Of a DNA stretch of 64,000 nucleotides, positions 8,326-16,610 are shown piece after piece. The notes under the pieces were generated by a model. It was given only the letters and a program-made list of their open reading frames with translations. It ran no database searches and was not told where the DNA came from. The first letter of the stretch is position 1. Every line of letters starts with the position of its first letter. The translations under genes and the position numbers were made by a program. The DNA comes from Actinomadura sp. 7K507 (GTDB lineage: Bacteria; Actinomycetota; Actinomycetes; Streptosporangiales; Streptosporangiaceae): positions 1 to 64,000 of the forward strand of contig NZ_SMKK01000008.1 of assembly GCF_004348425.1 (NCBI RefSeq), given 5' to 3'.

Positions 8326-8955
8326 ATGGCCTTGATGGCACGCCGTCTGATCCAGCTGTACGCCGGATTGGCCTTCTACGGGCTCGGGATCGCCCTGCAG
8401 GTGTCGTCGGGTCTCGGCAACGACCCCTGGGACGTCTTCCACGAGGGCCTGTCCCGCCGTGTCGGCCTGTCGATCGGCGCCTGGATCATCATCGCCGGCG
8501 CGCTGGTGATGCTCGCGTGGATCCCGCTCCGGCAGCGTCCCGGGATCGGCACGATCAGCAACGTCATCCTCGTCGGCGTCTTCGCCGACCTGTTCCTCTG
8601 GCTGCTGCCCGCCCCGGACGCGCTCGGCATGCGCTGGGCGTACCTGGTCACGGCCGTCCTGGTGGGCGGTTTCGCGACCGGCTGCTACATCGGCGCCGGG
8701 CTCGGTCCGGGGCCGCGGGACGGCCTGATGACCGGGATCGCGGCGCGGGGCCACTCCATCCGCGTGGTCCGGACGGCGATCGAGCTGGCCGTCCTGGCCG
8801 TCGGCTGGCTGCTCGGCGGGACCGTCGGCGTCGGGACGATCCTCTACGCGGTCGCGATCGGGCCGCTGACGCACGTCTTCCTGCCCGCGCTGACGATCAA
8901 GCGCCGGGACCCCGAGCCGGCCCCGGAACCCGAAGGCGAACCCGCACGGGCCTGA
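8326..8955 (+). CDS. YczE/YitT-type integral membrane protein
   Basis: The 209-residue protein has about five or six membrane segments and ends in an acidic, proline-rich tail. Family wording is visible in ALQVSSGLGNDPWDVFHEGL and in IGAGLGPGPRDGLMTG. The ATG at 8326 is preceded by GGAGGAG (8313-8319), which fixes the start well inside a longer open frame. Its transport or other function is unproven in the family. It is divergent from the MocR regulator, and the pair is conserved in Firmicutes and Actinobacteria, so it is probably the regulator's target. Confidence 0.85.
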   Translation: MALMARRLIQLYAGLAFYGLGIALQVSSGLGNDPWDVFHEGLSRRVGLSIGAWIIIAGALVMLAWIPLRQRPGIGTISNVILVGVFADLFLWLLPAPDALGMRWAYLVTAVLVGGFATGCYIGAGLGPGPRDGLMTGIAARGHSIRVVRTAIELAVLAVGWLLGGTVGVGTILYAVAIGPLTHVFLPALTIKRRDPEPAPEPEGEPARA

Positions 8956-8995
8956 CCCGCCGGTACCTGACCCCCCGCACCTGACCCGCCGTGCT
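8953..8995. repeat. short tandem repeat starting at the yczE-like stop
   Basis: CCTGACCC recurs three times from the stop codon onwards: CCTGACCCGCCGGTA, CCTGACCCCCCGCA and CCTGACCCGCCGTG. The array fills the gap between the two convergent genes. No clear terminator hairpin is seen there. Confidence 0.6.
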
Positions 8996-9000
8996 CTCGC

Positions 9001-9891
9001 TCAGTGCTCGGCGGCGAGGGTCGCGAGGACGGAGGAGAACTCCTCCGGCAGGACGAGGGAGTCGCCCTCGTAGCGGGTTTCGAGGTAGGTCAGCTCACCG
9101 CCGCGCCACCAGTACAGGTGCGGGGTGAGCGACCCCGGGCCCTCTTCGTAGGCGCGGTGGGCCTGGGCCTGGAGCTCGTTGGCCGCGGCCACGGCGGCGC
9201 GGTAGCGGGCCCTCGGGCAGCCCTCGTTGATGCGGAGGGGGTGGGCGACGATGAGGCTGCGGTTGGGGGCGATGACCAGCGCGCCGTACGGGCCGATCGG
9301 CAGATACTCCTCCAGCCACGCCAGGTGGGTCACGGCGTAGAACGTCCAGCCGTGCAGGACGGAGACGCGCACGCCGCCGAGGTCCTGCTCGTCCACCTGG
9401 AGCGAGCCGTCGCCGCGGACGTTGGCGCGGCCGAGCATGAACAGCGCGTCGCCGGACACCGGCCACCCGTTCATGTCCTCGGTGCTGACCGTCCGGACCG
9501 AGGTGGGCGTGTCGACGACCACGACCTCGATGAGGCCGGGCGCGAACGGCCGGGCGGCCAGGACGCCGTTGTCGGCCTCGGCGGGGTAGATGCGGGTGCG
9601 CAGCAGGTGCTGGGCGAGGTCGAAGTCGCTGAGGTCGAGCGGCTCCTCCATCGCGGTGACGATCGTGGTGACGTGGTCGGAGACCAGCGCGGGCCAGTCG
9701 TCGCGCGGCACCAGCCGGGCGAGCTGCCGCAGGTCGCGCATGCTCACCGGCAGCCGCGTGGGGCCCTCCAGCAGCACGATCTCGCCGGGCGCGCGGTGGC
9801 AGGAGTAGCCGAGGCTCTCGGCCACCAGCGACAGCAGGGAGTCGAGGGTCCCGTCGTCCCAGGGGTCGGGACGGGCGTGGCGGCCGCTCAT
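9001..9891 (-). CDS. conserved hypothetical protein, soluble
   Basis: I do not recognise a family for this 296-residue protein. It has no signal peptide or membrane segment and no obvious catalytic motif. The N-terminus (DGTLDSLLSLVAESLGY) looks helical; the rest is a mix of strands and aromatic-rich stretches such as SVLHGWTFYAVTHLAWLEEYLP. The ATG at 9891 overlaps the stop of the S66 peptidase gene by four bases (ATGA), so the two are translationally coupled and probably expressed together. The open frame continues far upstream, but only as a shadow of the peptidase gene. Confidence 0.75.
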   Translation of the reverse strand: MSGRHARPDPWDDGTLDSLLSLVAESLGYSCHRAPGEIVLLEGPTRLPVSMRDLRQLARLVPRDDWPALVSDHVTTIVTAMEEPLDLSDFDLAQHLLRTRIYPAEADNGVLAARPFAPGLIEVVVVDTPTSVRTVSTEDMNGWPVSGDALFMLGRANVRGDGSLQVDEQDLGGVRVSVLHGWTFYAVTHLAWLEEYLPIGPYGALVIAPNRSLIVAHPLRINEGCPRARYRAAVAAANELQAQAHRAYEEGPGSLTPHLYWWRGGELTYLETRYEGDSLVLPEEFSSVLATLAAEH

Positions 9892-11045
9892 CGCGCACCT
9901 CCCGGTGCTTTGAGGGTGAGCGCGGCCGCCGGGTCGGGAGCGGCTGTGCCCGTCCTGTCGTGCAGGGCGGTCGTGTCGAGGACGGCGTGGGCGCCGAGTT
10001 CCAGCGTGCGCTGGTGCGGGCCGTGCCCGGCGGGCACGCCCGCGAGGACCGGGACGCCGAGCGGCCCGAGCCGCGCGGCGAACACCGAGTCGAGTTCGGC
10101 GGGGTCGCCGCAGTCCCGCCAGGAGCCGAGCGCGATCCCGGCCGCGCCGTCGAGCCAGCCGGACTGGGCCAGTTGGAGGAGCATGCGGTCGATCCGGTAC
10201 GGCGCCTCGGTCACGTCCTCCAGGAAGACGATGTGGCCCGCGGCGGGCGGCGGCGCGTACGGGGTGCCGAGGAGGGCCGTGAGGAGCGACAGGGTACCGC
10301 CGGCGAGCGGGCCCTCCGCGCGGCCCGGCCGCAGCGCGTGCGTGCCGGGAAGGGCCACGGCGCCGCCGAACAGCGCGGCGCGGAGTCCGTCGAGCGTGGC
10401 CTGCCGGCAGGCAGGGGACCCGCCGTCCGACCCGCCCTCCGCCCCTTCCTCCCCCGCCGGTGCGGGGCCGAGATCGGCGATCACGCCGGCGGGCATGGGA
10501 CCGAAGGACGTGGTGACGCCCAGGCGCGTTCCAAAAGCGGCGTGCAGGGCCGTGATGTCGCTGGATCCGTGCAGGATCTTCGGGCCGCGGCCGGACGCGG
10601 CGGACGCCTCCGCCGCGTCGTGCAGGGCGTCCCAGTCGAGATGGTCCAGGACGCGGGTGGCGCCGTAGCCGCCCCGCGCACAGACGACCGCGCGGACGCG
10701 GGGGTCGCACCAGGCGGCCTGGAGGTCGGCGGCCCGGTCGGCGTCGCTTCCGGCGAGCCGGTGCCAGTCGTCGCGGACGGGGCCCGGCGGGCCGAGGTTG
10801 ACTCGGTCGAGGGCGTGCTTCCCGACCACCGCGTCAAGGCCCATGTCACGGAGGACGGCACAGCCGGCCTCCAGCCGGGCGGGGTCGGCGGGGCCGCTGG
10901 GGGCGATGACCGCGACCCGGTCCCCGGGCCGCAATCGCCCGTACCTGCGGCTTTGTCGCGTTTGAGGCGGTCCGTCGGGGATGCCGACGGCGGGCGCGTC
11001 GGCGGATCCTTCGACCGCCTCCGCGCGAGCGCCCCCGCTCTTCAA
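9888..11045 (-). CDS. S66 family peptidase (LD-carboxypeptidase / MccF-like)
   Basis: The protein has the S66 landmarks: DRVAVIAPSGPAD at the N-terminus, ARGGYGATRVLDHLDW, GSSDITALH holding the nucleophile Ser, FLEDVTEAPYRIDRMLLQL with the Glu, and a C-terminal GVPAGHGPHQ with the catalytic His. Members trim L,D bonds in recycled muropeptides or detoxify microcin C-like peptide nucleotides; this one cannot be assigned to either. The frame reaches GTG 11063, but AGGAGGG sits six bases before TTG 11045, which I take as the start (385 residues). A Gly/Ser/Ala-rich insert (PAPAGEEGAEGGSDGGSP) interrupts the middle. It follows the Sir2 gene. Confidence 0.85.
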   Translation of the reverse strand: MKSGGARAEAVEGSADAPAVGIPDGPPQTRQSRRYGRLRPGDRVAVIAPSGPADPARLEAGCAVLRDMGLDAVVGKHALDRVNLGPPGPVRDDWHRLAGSDADRAADLQAAWCDPRVRAVVCARGGYGATRVLDHLDWDALHDAAEASAASGRGPKILHGSSDITALHAAFGTRLGVTTSFGPMPAGVIADLGPAPAGEEGAEGGSDGGSPACRQATLDGLRAALFGGAVALPGTHALRPGRAEGPLAGGTLSLLTALLGTPYAPPPAAGHIVFLEDVTEAPYRIDRMLLQLAQSGWLDGAAGIALGSWRDCGDPAELDSVFAARLGPLGVPVLAGVPAGHGPHQRTLELGAHAVLDTTALHDRTGTAAPDPAAALTLKAPGGAR

Positions 11046-11133
11046 CCCGATCCCTCCTCGCACCGCAACGGATAGAGCTTGTCAGGATCCGAACGCCAGT
11101 GGAAGAGGCGCACGGTCACGACCCGCCAACAGA

Positions 11134-11910
11134 TCATCGCCCGGTACCGAGCGCGATTGCGGCGAGGCGCGGCAGCGTCTCGCCGATCGGCCGGCGCAGC
11201 ACCGCGTCGGCCAGCCCATCGTACGGTGTCTCCTCCGCGTTGATGATCACCAGGCGGGCGCCGTGGTCGACCGCCTCCAGGCACAGGCCGGCGGCGGGCT
11301 GGACGGTCAGCGACGTCCCGACGGCGATGAACAGGTCGCAGGAGCGGGACGCGGTGACCGCCGCGTCCAGGACGTCCTGGTCCAGCGCCTGGCCGAAGGA
11401 GATCGTCGCGGACTTCTGGATGCCTCCGCATTCCACGCAGGACGGGTCCTCCTCGCCGGCGTCGACCCGCTTGAGGATCTCGGTCATGGGCGTGCGCAGG
11501 TCGCAGGACAGGCAGACCGCGTCCCGCATGCTGCCGTGGATCTCGATGACCGTCCCGGCGCCCGATCCGGCGCGCTGGTGCAGGCCGTCGATGTTCTGGG
11601 TGATCAGGGCGCGGAGCCGCCCGGCCCGCTCCAGCTCGGCGAGGGCGGCGTGCGCGGCGTTGGGCTCGGCGTCCCACAGCGGGTTGTCGCGCCGGGACCG
11701 CCAGGCGCGGCGCCGCACGTCCGGGTCGGCGAGGTAGGTGCCGATCGTGGACATCGCCTCCGCCGCCGGGTCCTTCGTCCAGACGCCCTCGGGGCCGCGG
11801 AAGTCGGGAATGCCGCTGTCGGTGGAGATCCCGGCGCCGGTCAGGACCGTGATCGCGTCCGCCTTCGGCAGAAGCTCGGCGAGCGTCAGGGGAGCGTCCA
11901 TCTTCCTCAT
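11134..11910 (-). CDS. Sir2 family NAD-dependent protein deacylase
   Basis: The 258-residue protein has a complete sirtuin core: GAGIS and GIPDFRGPEGVW for NAD binding, TQNIDGLH, the catalytic His in EIHGSMRDAVC, and two CxxC pairs (CLSC, CVEC) for the structural zinc. GTSLTVQPAAGL follows. It uses NAD to remove acyl groups from lysines. Class III markers are not all readable here, so the acyl preference is left open. The next gene on the strand, the S66 peptidase, begins about 88 bp downstream. On the other side it is divergent from the sulfotransferase gene, with about 150 bp between. Confidence 0.93.
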   Translation of the reverse strand: MRKMDAPLTLAELLPKADAITVLTGAGISTDSGIPDFRGPEGVWTKDPAAEAMSTIGTYLADPDVRRRAWRSRRDNPLWDAEPNAAHAALAELERAGRLRALITQNIDGLHQRAGSGAGTVIEIHGSMRDAVCLSCDLRTPMTEILKRVDAGEEDPSCVECGGIQKSATISFGQALDQDVLDAAVTASRSCDLFIAVGTSLTVQPAAGLCLEAVDHGARLVIINAEETPYDGLADAVLRRPIGETLPRLAAIALGTGR

Positions 11911-12063
11911 GGTAGGCGCGGGGAGGCGCGGCCCGCGTCAGCCGCGCGGACGGTTCGCCCCTCCTCTTGCGGGCGGACGCGCGCCTAACGGATGGATATC
12001 GGTCGCCCCTTACAGAGCGTCACGGACCGACCAGCCGCCAAAAGGTGACAAACTTGGCCTCGT

Positions 12064-13032
12064 ATGAGGTCGACGCCGCACATCCTGGTGATCAACGGCA
12101 CCAAGGTCCGCCGCCCCGTGTTCATCCTGGGCGCACCCCACTCCGGTGCGGAGTCGCTCGCGCGTGCGGTCAAGCGCTCCCCCGGCTTCCATCTGACCAC
12201 GGGCCGTCCCGGCGTGCTGCGCGTCACCTACGCGTTCGCCCGGCAGCCGTCGATCGCGACCGAGCGCGGCCAGGGGGCGGCGCGGGTGCTCCGGGACGCC
12301 TACGCCGAGGCGTGGCTGGTCTCCGCCCGCGCCTGCGCGCAGTGTCCGGACGAATGCCGCGAGCTGGCCGGGCTGCCGCCGCGGCCGCCCGCCGCCCCCG
12401 GAGGCCCCGCCCAGGGCGGGGACCCTCTGGAGCCGTGCGTGGAGCCGCGCGGGCTCGCCCGGTTCGCCGACGCCTCCCCCGACCTGATCTACAGCACCGA
12501 CGTCCTCCTGGACGCCTTCCCCGACGCGCAGCTCGTCCAGGTGATCCGGGACGGCCGCGACGTGGTCGCCGACATGCTGGACGACGAGCGCTGCCTGGCC
12601 TGGTTCAAGCCCGGCCTCGCCAACCTGGACACCGTGTTCCCCAACCCGTTCTTCGGAGTCGAGGACCACACCGAGCGCAACCGGTGGCCGCGCGCCGCGG
12701 TGGCGGTCAAGTGCGCGCTGAGGTGGCGGGGCTCGGTGCGGCTCAGCGCGAAGCTGCGCCGGCAGGTCCCGGAGGACCAGCTGTTCACCGTGCGTTACGA
12801 GGAGCTGGTGGCCAGGCCGCGCCACGTGGGCGCGGAGCTGTCGCAGTACCTGGACGCGCCGCTGGCCGGGACGTCCACGTCGGGCCTGGTCCGCGTCGGG
12901 GCGCCGGACGCCGGCGACCACGGGGTCGGGTCGTGGCGGGACCGCCTCACACCGCGGCAGGCCGCGCAGGTCGAGAAGGTCGCCGGGACCGAGCTGCGGC
13001 GGCTCGGCTACCGCACCGGCTCCGACGCCTGA
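12064..13032 (+). CDS. sulfotransferase family protein with a cysteine cluster
   Basis: The 322-residue protein starts with RPVFILGAPHSGAESLARAV, a PAPS-loop like that of actinobacterial sulfotransferases although S/T residues are placed unusually. VIRDGRDVVADML is the 3'-phosphate-binding region, and RYEELVARPR is the usual late motif. Between them lies CAQCPDEC (C-x2-C-x3-C), which sulfotransferases do not normally carry and which could hold a metal. The gene has no clear Shine-Dalgarno; CAAACT upstream suggests a leaderless transcript. It converges on the ABC exporter. The acceptor substrate is unknown. Confidence 0.78.
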   Translation: MRSTPHILVINGTKVRRPVFILGAPHSGAESLARAVKRSPGFHLTTGRPGVLRVTYAFARQPSIATERGQGAARVLRDAYAEAWLVSARACAQCPDECRELAGLPPRPPAAPGGPAQGGDPLEPCVEPRGLARFADASPDLIYSTDVLLDAFPDAQLVQVIRDGRDVVADMLDDERCLAWFKPGLANLDTVFPNPFFGVEDHTERNRWPRAAVAVKCALRWRGSVRLSAKLRRQVPEDQLFTVRYEELVARPRHVGAELSQYLDAPLAGTSTSGLVRVGAPDAGDHGVGSWRDRLTPRQAAQVEKVAGTELRRLGYRTGSDA

Positions 13033-13064
13033 ACCCCGGGCCGCGCCGGGACGGCCGGGGGCCG

Positions 13065-15095
13065 CTAGTCCGCGCCGAGCGGCTCGGTCTGGCGCTCCCC
13101 GTCGCGCTGGTGCGCGAACTGCGTGCGGTACAGCTCGGCGTACAGGCCGCCCTGGAGCAGCAGCTCCTCGTGGCGCCCGCGCTCGGCGATCCGGCCGTCG
13201 TCGATCACCAGGATCTGGTCGGCCTCCCGGATCGTCGACAGCCGGTGCGCGATCACCAGGGACGTCCGCCCGGCCAGCGCCGTGCGCAGCGCCCGCTGGA
13301 CCGCCGCCTCGGACTCGGAGTCCAGGTGCGCGGTCGCCTCGTCCAGCACCACCACGGACGGGGCCTTGAGCAGCAGCCGGGCGATCGCCAGCCGCTGCTT
13401 CTCCCCGCCCGACAGCCGGTAGCCGCGGTCGCCGACGACCGTGTCGAGGCCTTCGGGCATGGCGGCGACGAGGTCGCCGATCCGCGCCGCCCCCAGCGCC
13501 GTCGTGATCTCCTCGTCGGAGGCGTCCGGGCGGGCGTAGCGCAGGTTCTCGCGGATCGTGTCGTGGAACAGGTGCGCGTCCTGGCTGACCACGCCGATCT
13601 CGGCGCGCAGCGATTCGAGGGTCACGTCGCGGACGTCGGCGCCGCCGATCCGCACCGCCCCGTCGGTGACGTCGTACAGCCGCGACACCAGGTGCGTGAT
13701 CGTCGACTTGCCCGCGCCGGACGGCCCGACGAGCGCGACGAGCCGTCCCGGCGCCGCGGTGAAGTCGATGTCGTGCAGGACCTCGCGCCCGGGGGCGGTG
13801 TCGGTGCGCGCGATCGACTCCAGCGAGGCCAGCGACACCTCCTCCGCGGACGGGTAGGCGAACCGGACGTGGTCGAACTCGACCGCCGGGGCGCCCCGGT
13901 CCTTCGACAGGCCCTTCGGCAAGCCCTTCGGCAAGCCCTTCGACAAGCCCTTGGACGGGCCGTTGGACGGGCCCTTGGACAGGTAGGGCGCCGCCGGGCG
14001 CTCGTCGTCCTCGGCGTCCTCGCGCGCCTCGTCGAGCGTGCGGGCGCCGTCGCGGTCGCGGATCAGCGGCTTGAGGTCGAGCACCTCGAACACGCGGTCG
14101 AAGCTCACGAGCGCCGTCATGACGTCCACGTGGACGTTGGACAGTGCGGTCAGCGGACCGTACATCCGGGTCAGCAGGGTGGCGAGCGCGACGAGCGTGC
14201 CGAGCTCGAAGGCGCCGTTCACGACCAGGGAGCCGGCGACGCCGTAGACCATGGCCGTCGCCAGGGCCGCGACCAGCGTCAGCGCGGTGAAGAAGATCCG
14301 CCCGTACATGGCCGCGATGACGCCGACGTCGCGGACCCGCGCGGCGCGCCCGGAGAAGTTCTCCTCCTCCTCGGAAGGGCGCCCGTAGAGCTTGGCCAGC
14401 ATCGCGCCCGCGACGTTGAACCGCTCGGTCATCAGCGAGCCCATCTCGGCGTCCAGCACCATCTGCTCGCGGCTGACGCGCTGCAGGCGCTTGCCGACCC
14501 ACTTGGCCGGCAGGATGAAGATCGGGAGCAGCAGCAGCGCGATCAGCGTGACCTGCCACGACAGGATCATCATGGTGACCAGCACCAGGACCAGGCTGAT
14601 CACGTTGGACACCACCGAAGACAGCGTGGTGGTGAGGGCGCGCTGCGCGCCGATGACGTCGTTGTTGAGCCGGCTGACGAGCGAACCCGTCTGCGCCCGC
14701 ATGAAGAACGCGACCGGCTGCCGCTGGACGTGCGCGAAGACCTCGCTGCGCAGGTCGTAGATGAGGCCCTCACCGACGCGCGCCGAGTACCACCGCTGCG
14801 CGAGGCCGAGCACGGCCTCCACCAGCGCGAGCCCGGCGACGGCGAGGGCGAGCCAGACGACCACGCTCTGCCGGCCCGGAATGATCCCGCTGTCGATGAT
14901 CGCCTTGAGCAGCAGCGGGTTGGCGACGACGATCAGCGCGGCCAGCGAGTTCAGGGCGAGGAACAGCGCCAGCTCGCGGACGTAGGGACGCGCGTAGCCC
15001 GCGATCCGCCCGATCGTGCCGGGCTTGAGCTTCTGCCGGGTGACGGAGTCGTCCTTGCGGAACGAGGCCAGCACCTGCCAGCCGTTGCTCGGCAT
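13065..15095 (-). CDS. ABC exporter half-transporter, fused membrane and ATPase domains
   Basis: The 676-residue protein has a type I exporter membrane domain (six predicted helices, about 35-330) and a nucleotide-binding domain with Walker A GPSGAGKST, signature LSGGEKQRLAIA, Walker B VVVLDEATAHLD and the switch His in VIAHRLST. Such proteins export lipids, peptides or drugs as homo- or heterodimers; the substrate is unknown and no partner gene is adjacent. I start at ATG 15095 (MPSNGWQVLASF) because upstream codons in the same frame look non-coding. Between the domains is an unusual run of SKGL/PKGL tetrapeptides encoded by a 12-bp repeat. Confidence 0.88.
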   Translation of the reverse strand: MPSNGWQVLASFRKDDSVTRQKLKPGTIGRIAGYARPYVRELALFLALNSLAALIVVANPLLLKAIIDSGIIPGRQSVVVWLALAVAGLALVEAVLGLAQRWYSARVGEGLIYDLRSEVFAHVQRQPVAFFMRAQTGSLVSRLNNDVIGAQRALTTTLSSVVSNVISLVLVLVTMMILSWQVTLIALLLLPIFILPAKWVGKRLQRVSREQMVLDAEMGSLMTERFNVAGAMLAKLYGRPSEEEENFSGRAARVRDVGVIAAMYGRIFFTALTLVAALATAMVYGVAGSLVVNGAFELGTLVALATLLTRMYGPLTALSNVHVDVMTALVSFDRVFEVLDLKPLIRDRDGARTLDEAREDAEDDERPAAPYLSKGPSNGPSKGLSKGLPKGLPKGLSKDRGAPAVEFDHVRFAYPSAEEVSLASLESIARTDTAPGREVLHDIDFTAAPGRLVALVGPSGAGKSTITHLVSRLYDVTDGAVRIGGADVRDVTLESLRAEIGVVSQDAHLFHDTIRENLRYARPDASDEEITTALGAARIGDLVAAMPEGLDTVVGDRGYRLSGGEKQRLAIARLLLKAPSVVVLDEATAHLDSESEAAVQRALRTALAGRTSLVIAHRLSTIREADQILVIDDGRIAERGRHEELLLQGGLYAELYRTQFAHQRDGERQTEPLGAD
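13901..13984. repeat. 7 x 12-bp tandem repeat inside the ABC exporter gene
   Basis: Seven in-frame 12-base units such as CCTTCGGCAAGC run from 13901 to 13984. On the coding strand they give SKGP, SNGP, SKGL, SKGL, PKGL, PKGL and SKDR. The array sits in the linker between the membrane and ATPase domains. Unit length is a multiple of three, so copy-number change would keep the frame. Confidence 0.9.
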
Positions 15096-15293
15096 TCCCA
15101 CAAGCGCCTCCGAGGTCCGCTGCGCGGCCGGAGGGGAGCGGCGCCGCGCATGAACGTAATCAAGTAAGCATTTCAGTATCCGGCGGGGACAACGCACCGC
15201 CGGCGGGCCCCCTTCCCGCGTCCGCTCCTGGCGTAACCAGGCGCGCGGGCTGGGGCCGGCCACCCCGTGAAGCCGGGCCCGCCCCCGTCCGGG

Positions 15294-16133
15294 TCAGCGT
15301 CCGAACATCTCCCGCAGCCGGCCGATCTGCTCGCGGCGTTCGGCGGCGCTCTGCTCTTCGAGGGTGTTGCCGGGGGCCTGCCACAGCAGCCGCTTGGTCG
15401 CGACGGCCGCGCCGGGGTTGACCGCGAGCAGCGCGGTGACGAGGTCGCGGACGGCGCCGTCCAGCCCGTCGCGCGGGACGACGATCTCGGCGAGCCCGAT
15501 CCGGGCGGCCTCGTCGGCGAGCACGGTGCGGGCGGTCAGGCACAGTTCGAGGGCGCGCCCGATGCCGGCGATCTCGACGAGCGGCTTGGTGCCGGTCAGG
15601 TCGGGGACGAGGCCGAGCGCGGGCTCCTTCATGCAGAACTCGGCGTCGTCGGCGGCCACGCGGATGTCGCAGGCCAGGGCGAGCTGGAAGCCCGCGCCGA
15701 TGGCGTGGCCGTGCACGGCCGCGACGGTGACGATCTCGGGTCGCCGCAGCCAGGTGTAGCCCTCCTGCAGCTCCGCGATGAACCGGTCGCTGCCCTCGGC
15801 GTCGGACCCGTCGGTGAATCCGTCGCCCTCGCCGGAGAACATGCCGAGGTCGATGCCCGCCGAGAAGCTCGGCCCCTCGCCGCGCAGGACGACCACGCGG
15901 ACGTCAGCGGGCAGGGACCGCCCGATCGCGGCGAGACCGCGCCAGGTGGCGAACGTCATGGCGTTGCGGCGCTCGGGCCGGTTCAGCGTCACGGTCGCCA
16001 CGGCGCCGTCCACGTCGAGCCGCAGGCCCGCCTCCCGGAGGGCCGCCCCGTCGGGAGCCGCGCCCGGAGCCGCGCCGTGCGCCGCCCGGTCCGTGGCCGT
16101 TTCCGGCCGCCCGTCCGTATTCGATTCCGCCAT
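15294..16133 (-). CDS. enoyl-CoA hydratase/isomerase family protein (EchA12-like context)
   Basis: The 279-residue crotonase-fold protein has TLNRPERRNAM, the oxyanion-hole motif FSAGIDLGMF, HGHAIGAGFQLALACDIR and CMKEPALGLVPDLTG. In a classical hydratase two Glu residues act; here the first position reads Gln (GAGFQLALACD) and the second keeps Glu (KEPALGL). It may therefore be an isomerase or have another crotonase activity rather than a standard hydratase. The N-terminal 35 residues are Ala/Gly-rich and probably disordered. With the HTH and ABC-F genes it repeats the mycobacterial echA12-Rv1473-Rv1473A neighbourhood, so the annotation rests partly on that. The 200-bp gap to the ABC exporter start (15095) holds only a short AT-richer stretch. 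Confidence 0.85.
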   Translation of the reverse strand: MAESNTDGRPETATDRAAHGAAPGAAPDGAALREAGLRLDVDGAVATVTLNRPERRNAMTFATWRGLAAIGRSLPADVRVVVLRGEGPSFSAGIDLGMFSGEGDGFTDGSDAEGSDRFIAELQEGYTWLRRPEIVTVAAVHGHAIGAGFQLALACDIRVAADDAEFCMKEPALGLVPDLTGTKPLVEIAGIGRALELCLTARTVLADEAARIGLAEIVVPRDGLDGAVRDLVTALLAVNPGAAVATKRLLWQAPGNTLEEQSAAERREQIGRLREMFGR

Positions 16134-16159
16134 CAGGCCTCCCTCTCGATGAGCACGAC

Positions 16160-16193
16160 GGGCCCTGCCCCGCCGTCCACGGGGCCAGGGCCC
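16160..16193 (-). terminator. strong hairpin upstream of the crotonase gene
   Basis: GGGCCCTGCCCCG pairs with CGGGGCCAGGGCCC around a 7-base loop, with a single bulged base. It lies 27 bases upstream of the crotonase ATG, so it could end readthrough from the HTH gene or shape the crotonase leader. Confidence 0.45.
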
Positions 16194-16207
16194 GGCACCT
16201 GTCCCGC

Positions 16208-16241
16208 CGCCGCGACCGAACTTACTCGGCCGGTCGCGGCG
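16208..16241 (-). terminator. hairpin downstream of the HTH gene
   Basis: Perfect 11-base arms CGCCGCGACCG and CGGTCGCGGCG enclose a 12-base loop about 40 bases past the HTH stop codon. There is no U-tract. This is the likeliest end of the HTH transcript. Confidence 0.5.
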
Positions 16242-16281
16242 CCGGTTCAGGCGGTGCGCTCATCCGGGGGCCGGTGTCCGT

Positions 16282-16494
16282 TCAGGACTTCTTGCCCCGG
16301 GTCGCGCCGCCGCGACCGCGCAGGTTGACGCCGGACTCGGTCAGAATCCGGTGGATGAAACCGTAGGAGCGGCCGGTGGCGGCTGCCAGGGCGCGGATGC
16401 TCTCGCCGGAGTCGTACCTCTTCTTCAGGTCCGCCGCCAGCTTGTCGCGCTCGGCACCGGTCACGCGGGTGCCCTTCTTAAGGGTCTCGGCCAC
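16282..16494 (-). CDS. small helix-turn-helix protein (Rv1473A-like)
   Basis: The 70-residue protein begins MAETLKKGTRVTGAERDKLA and contains one helix-turn-helix (GESIRALAAATGRSYGFIHRILTESG), then a basic RGRGGATRGKKS tail. A longer frame runs to 16542, but GGGAGG lies just before GTG 16494, and that start gives the length known for this highly conserved actinobacterial family. It presumably binds DNA; targets are unknown. In mycobacteria the homologue follows the ABC-F gene, as here, so the two are probably functionally linked. It is separated from the ABC-F stop by about 115 bp. Confidence 0.87.
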   Translation of the reverse strand: MAETLKKGTRVTGAERDKLAADLKKRYDSGESIRALAAATGRSYGFIHRILTESGVNLRGRGGATRGKKS

Positions 16495-16610
16495 GAGTAC
16501 CTCCCGTAGTGATGTGGTGACCGCTGCGTTATCCCCCGCCATGATCAGTCATTCCCAGCTGTTCGGCTACCCACTCGGCCAGAAAAGATCTGCGGAAGTC
16601 ACCTCGCAGG

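Noticed and set aside
13901-13984. Repeats resembling a CRISPR array
   Set aside because: Units are contiguous 12-mers without spacers, in frame within a coding sequence.
11967-15167. 1066-residue open frame on the plus strand, opposite the ABC exporter
   Set aside because: Composition is that of an antisense shadow; the ABC exporter on the other strand has all its motifs.
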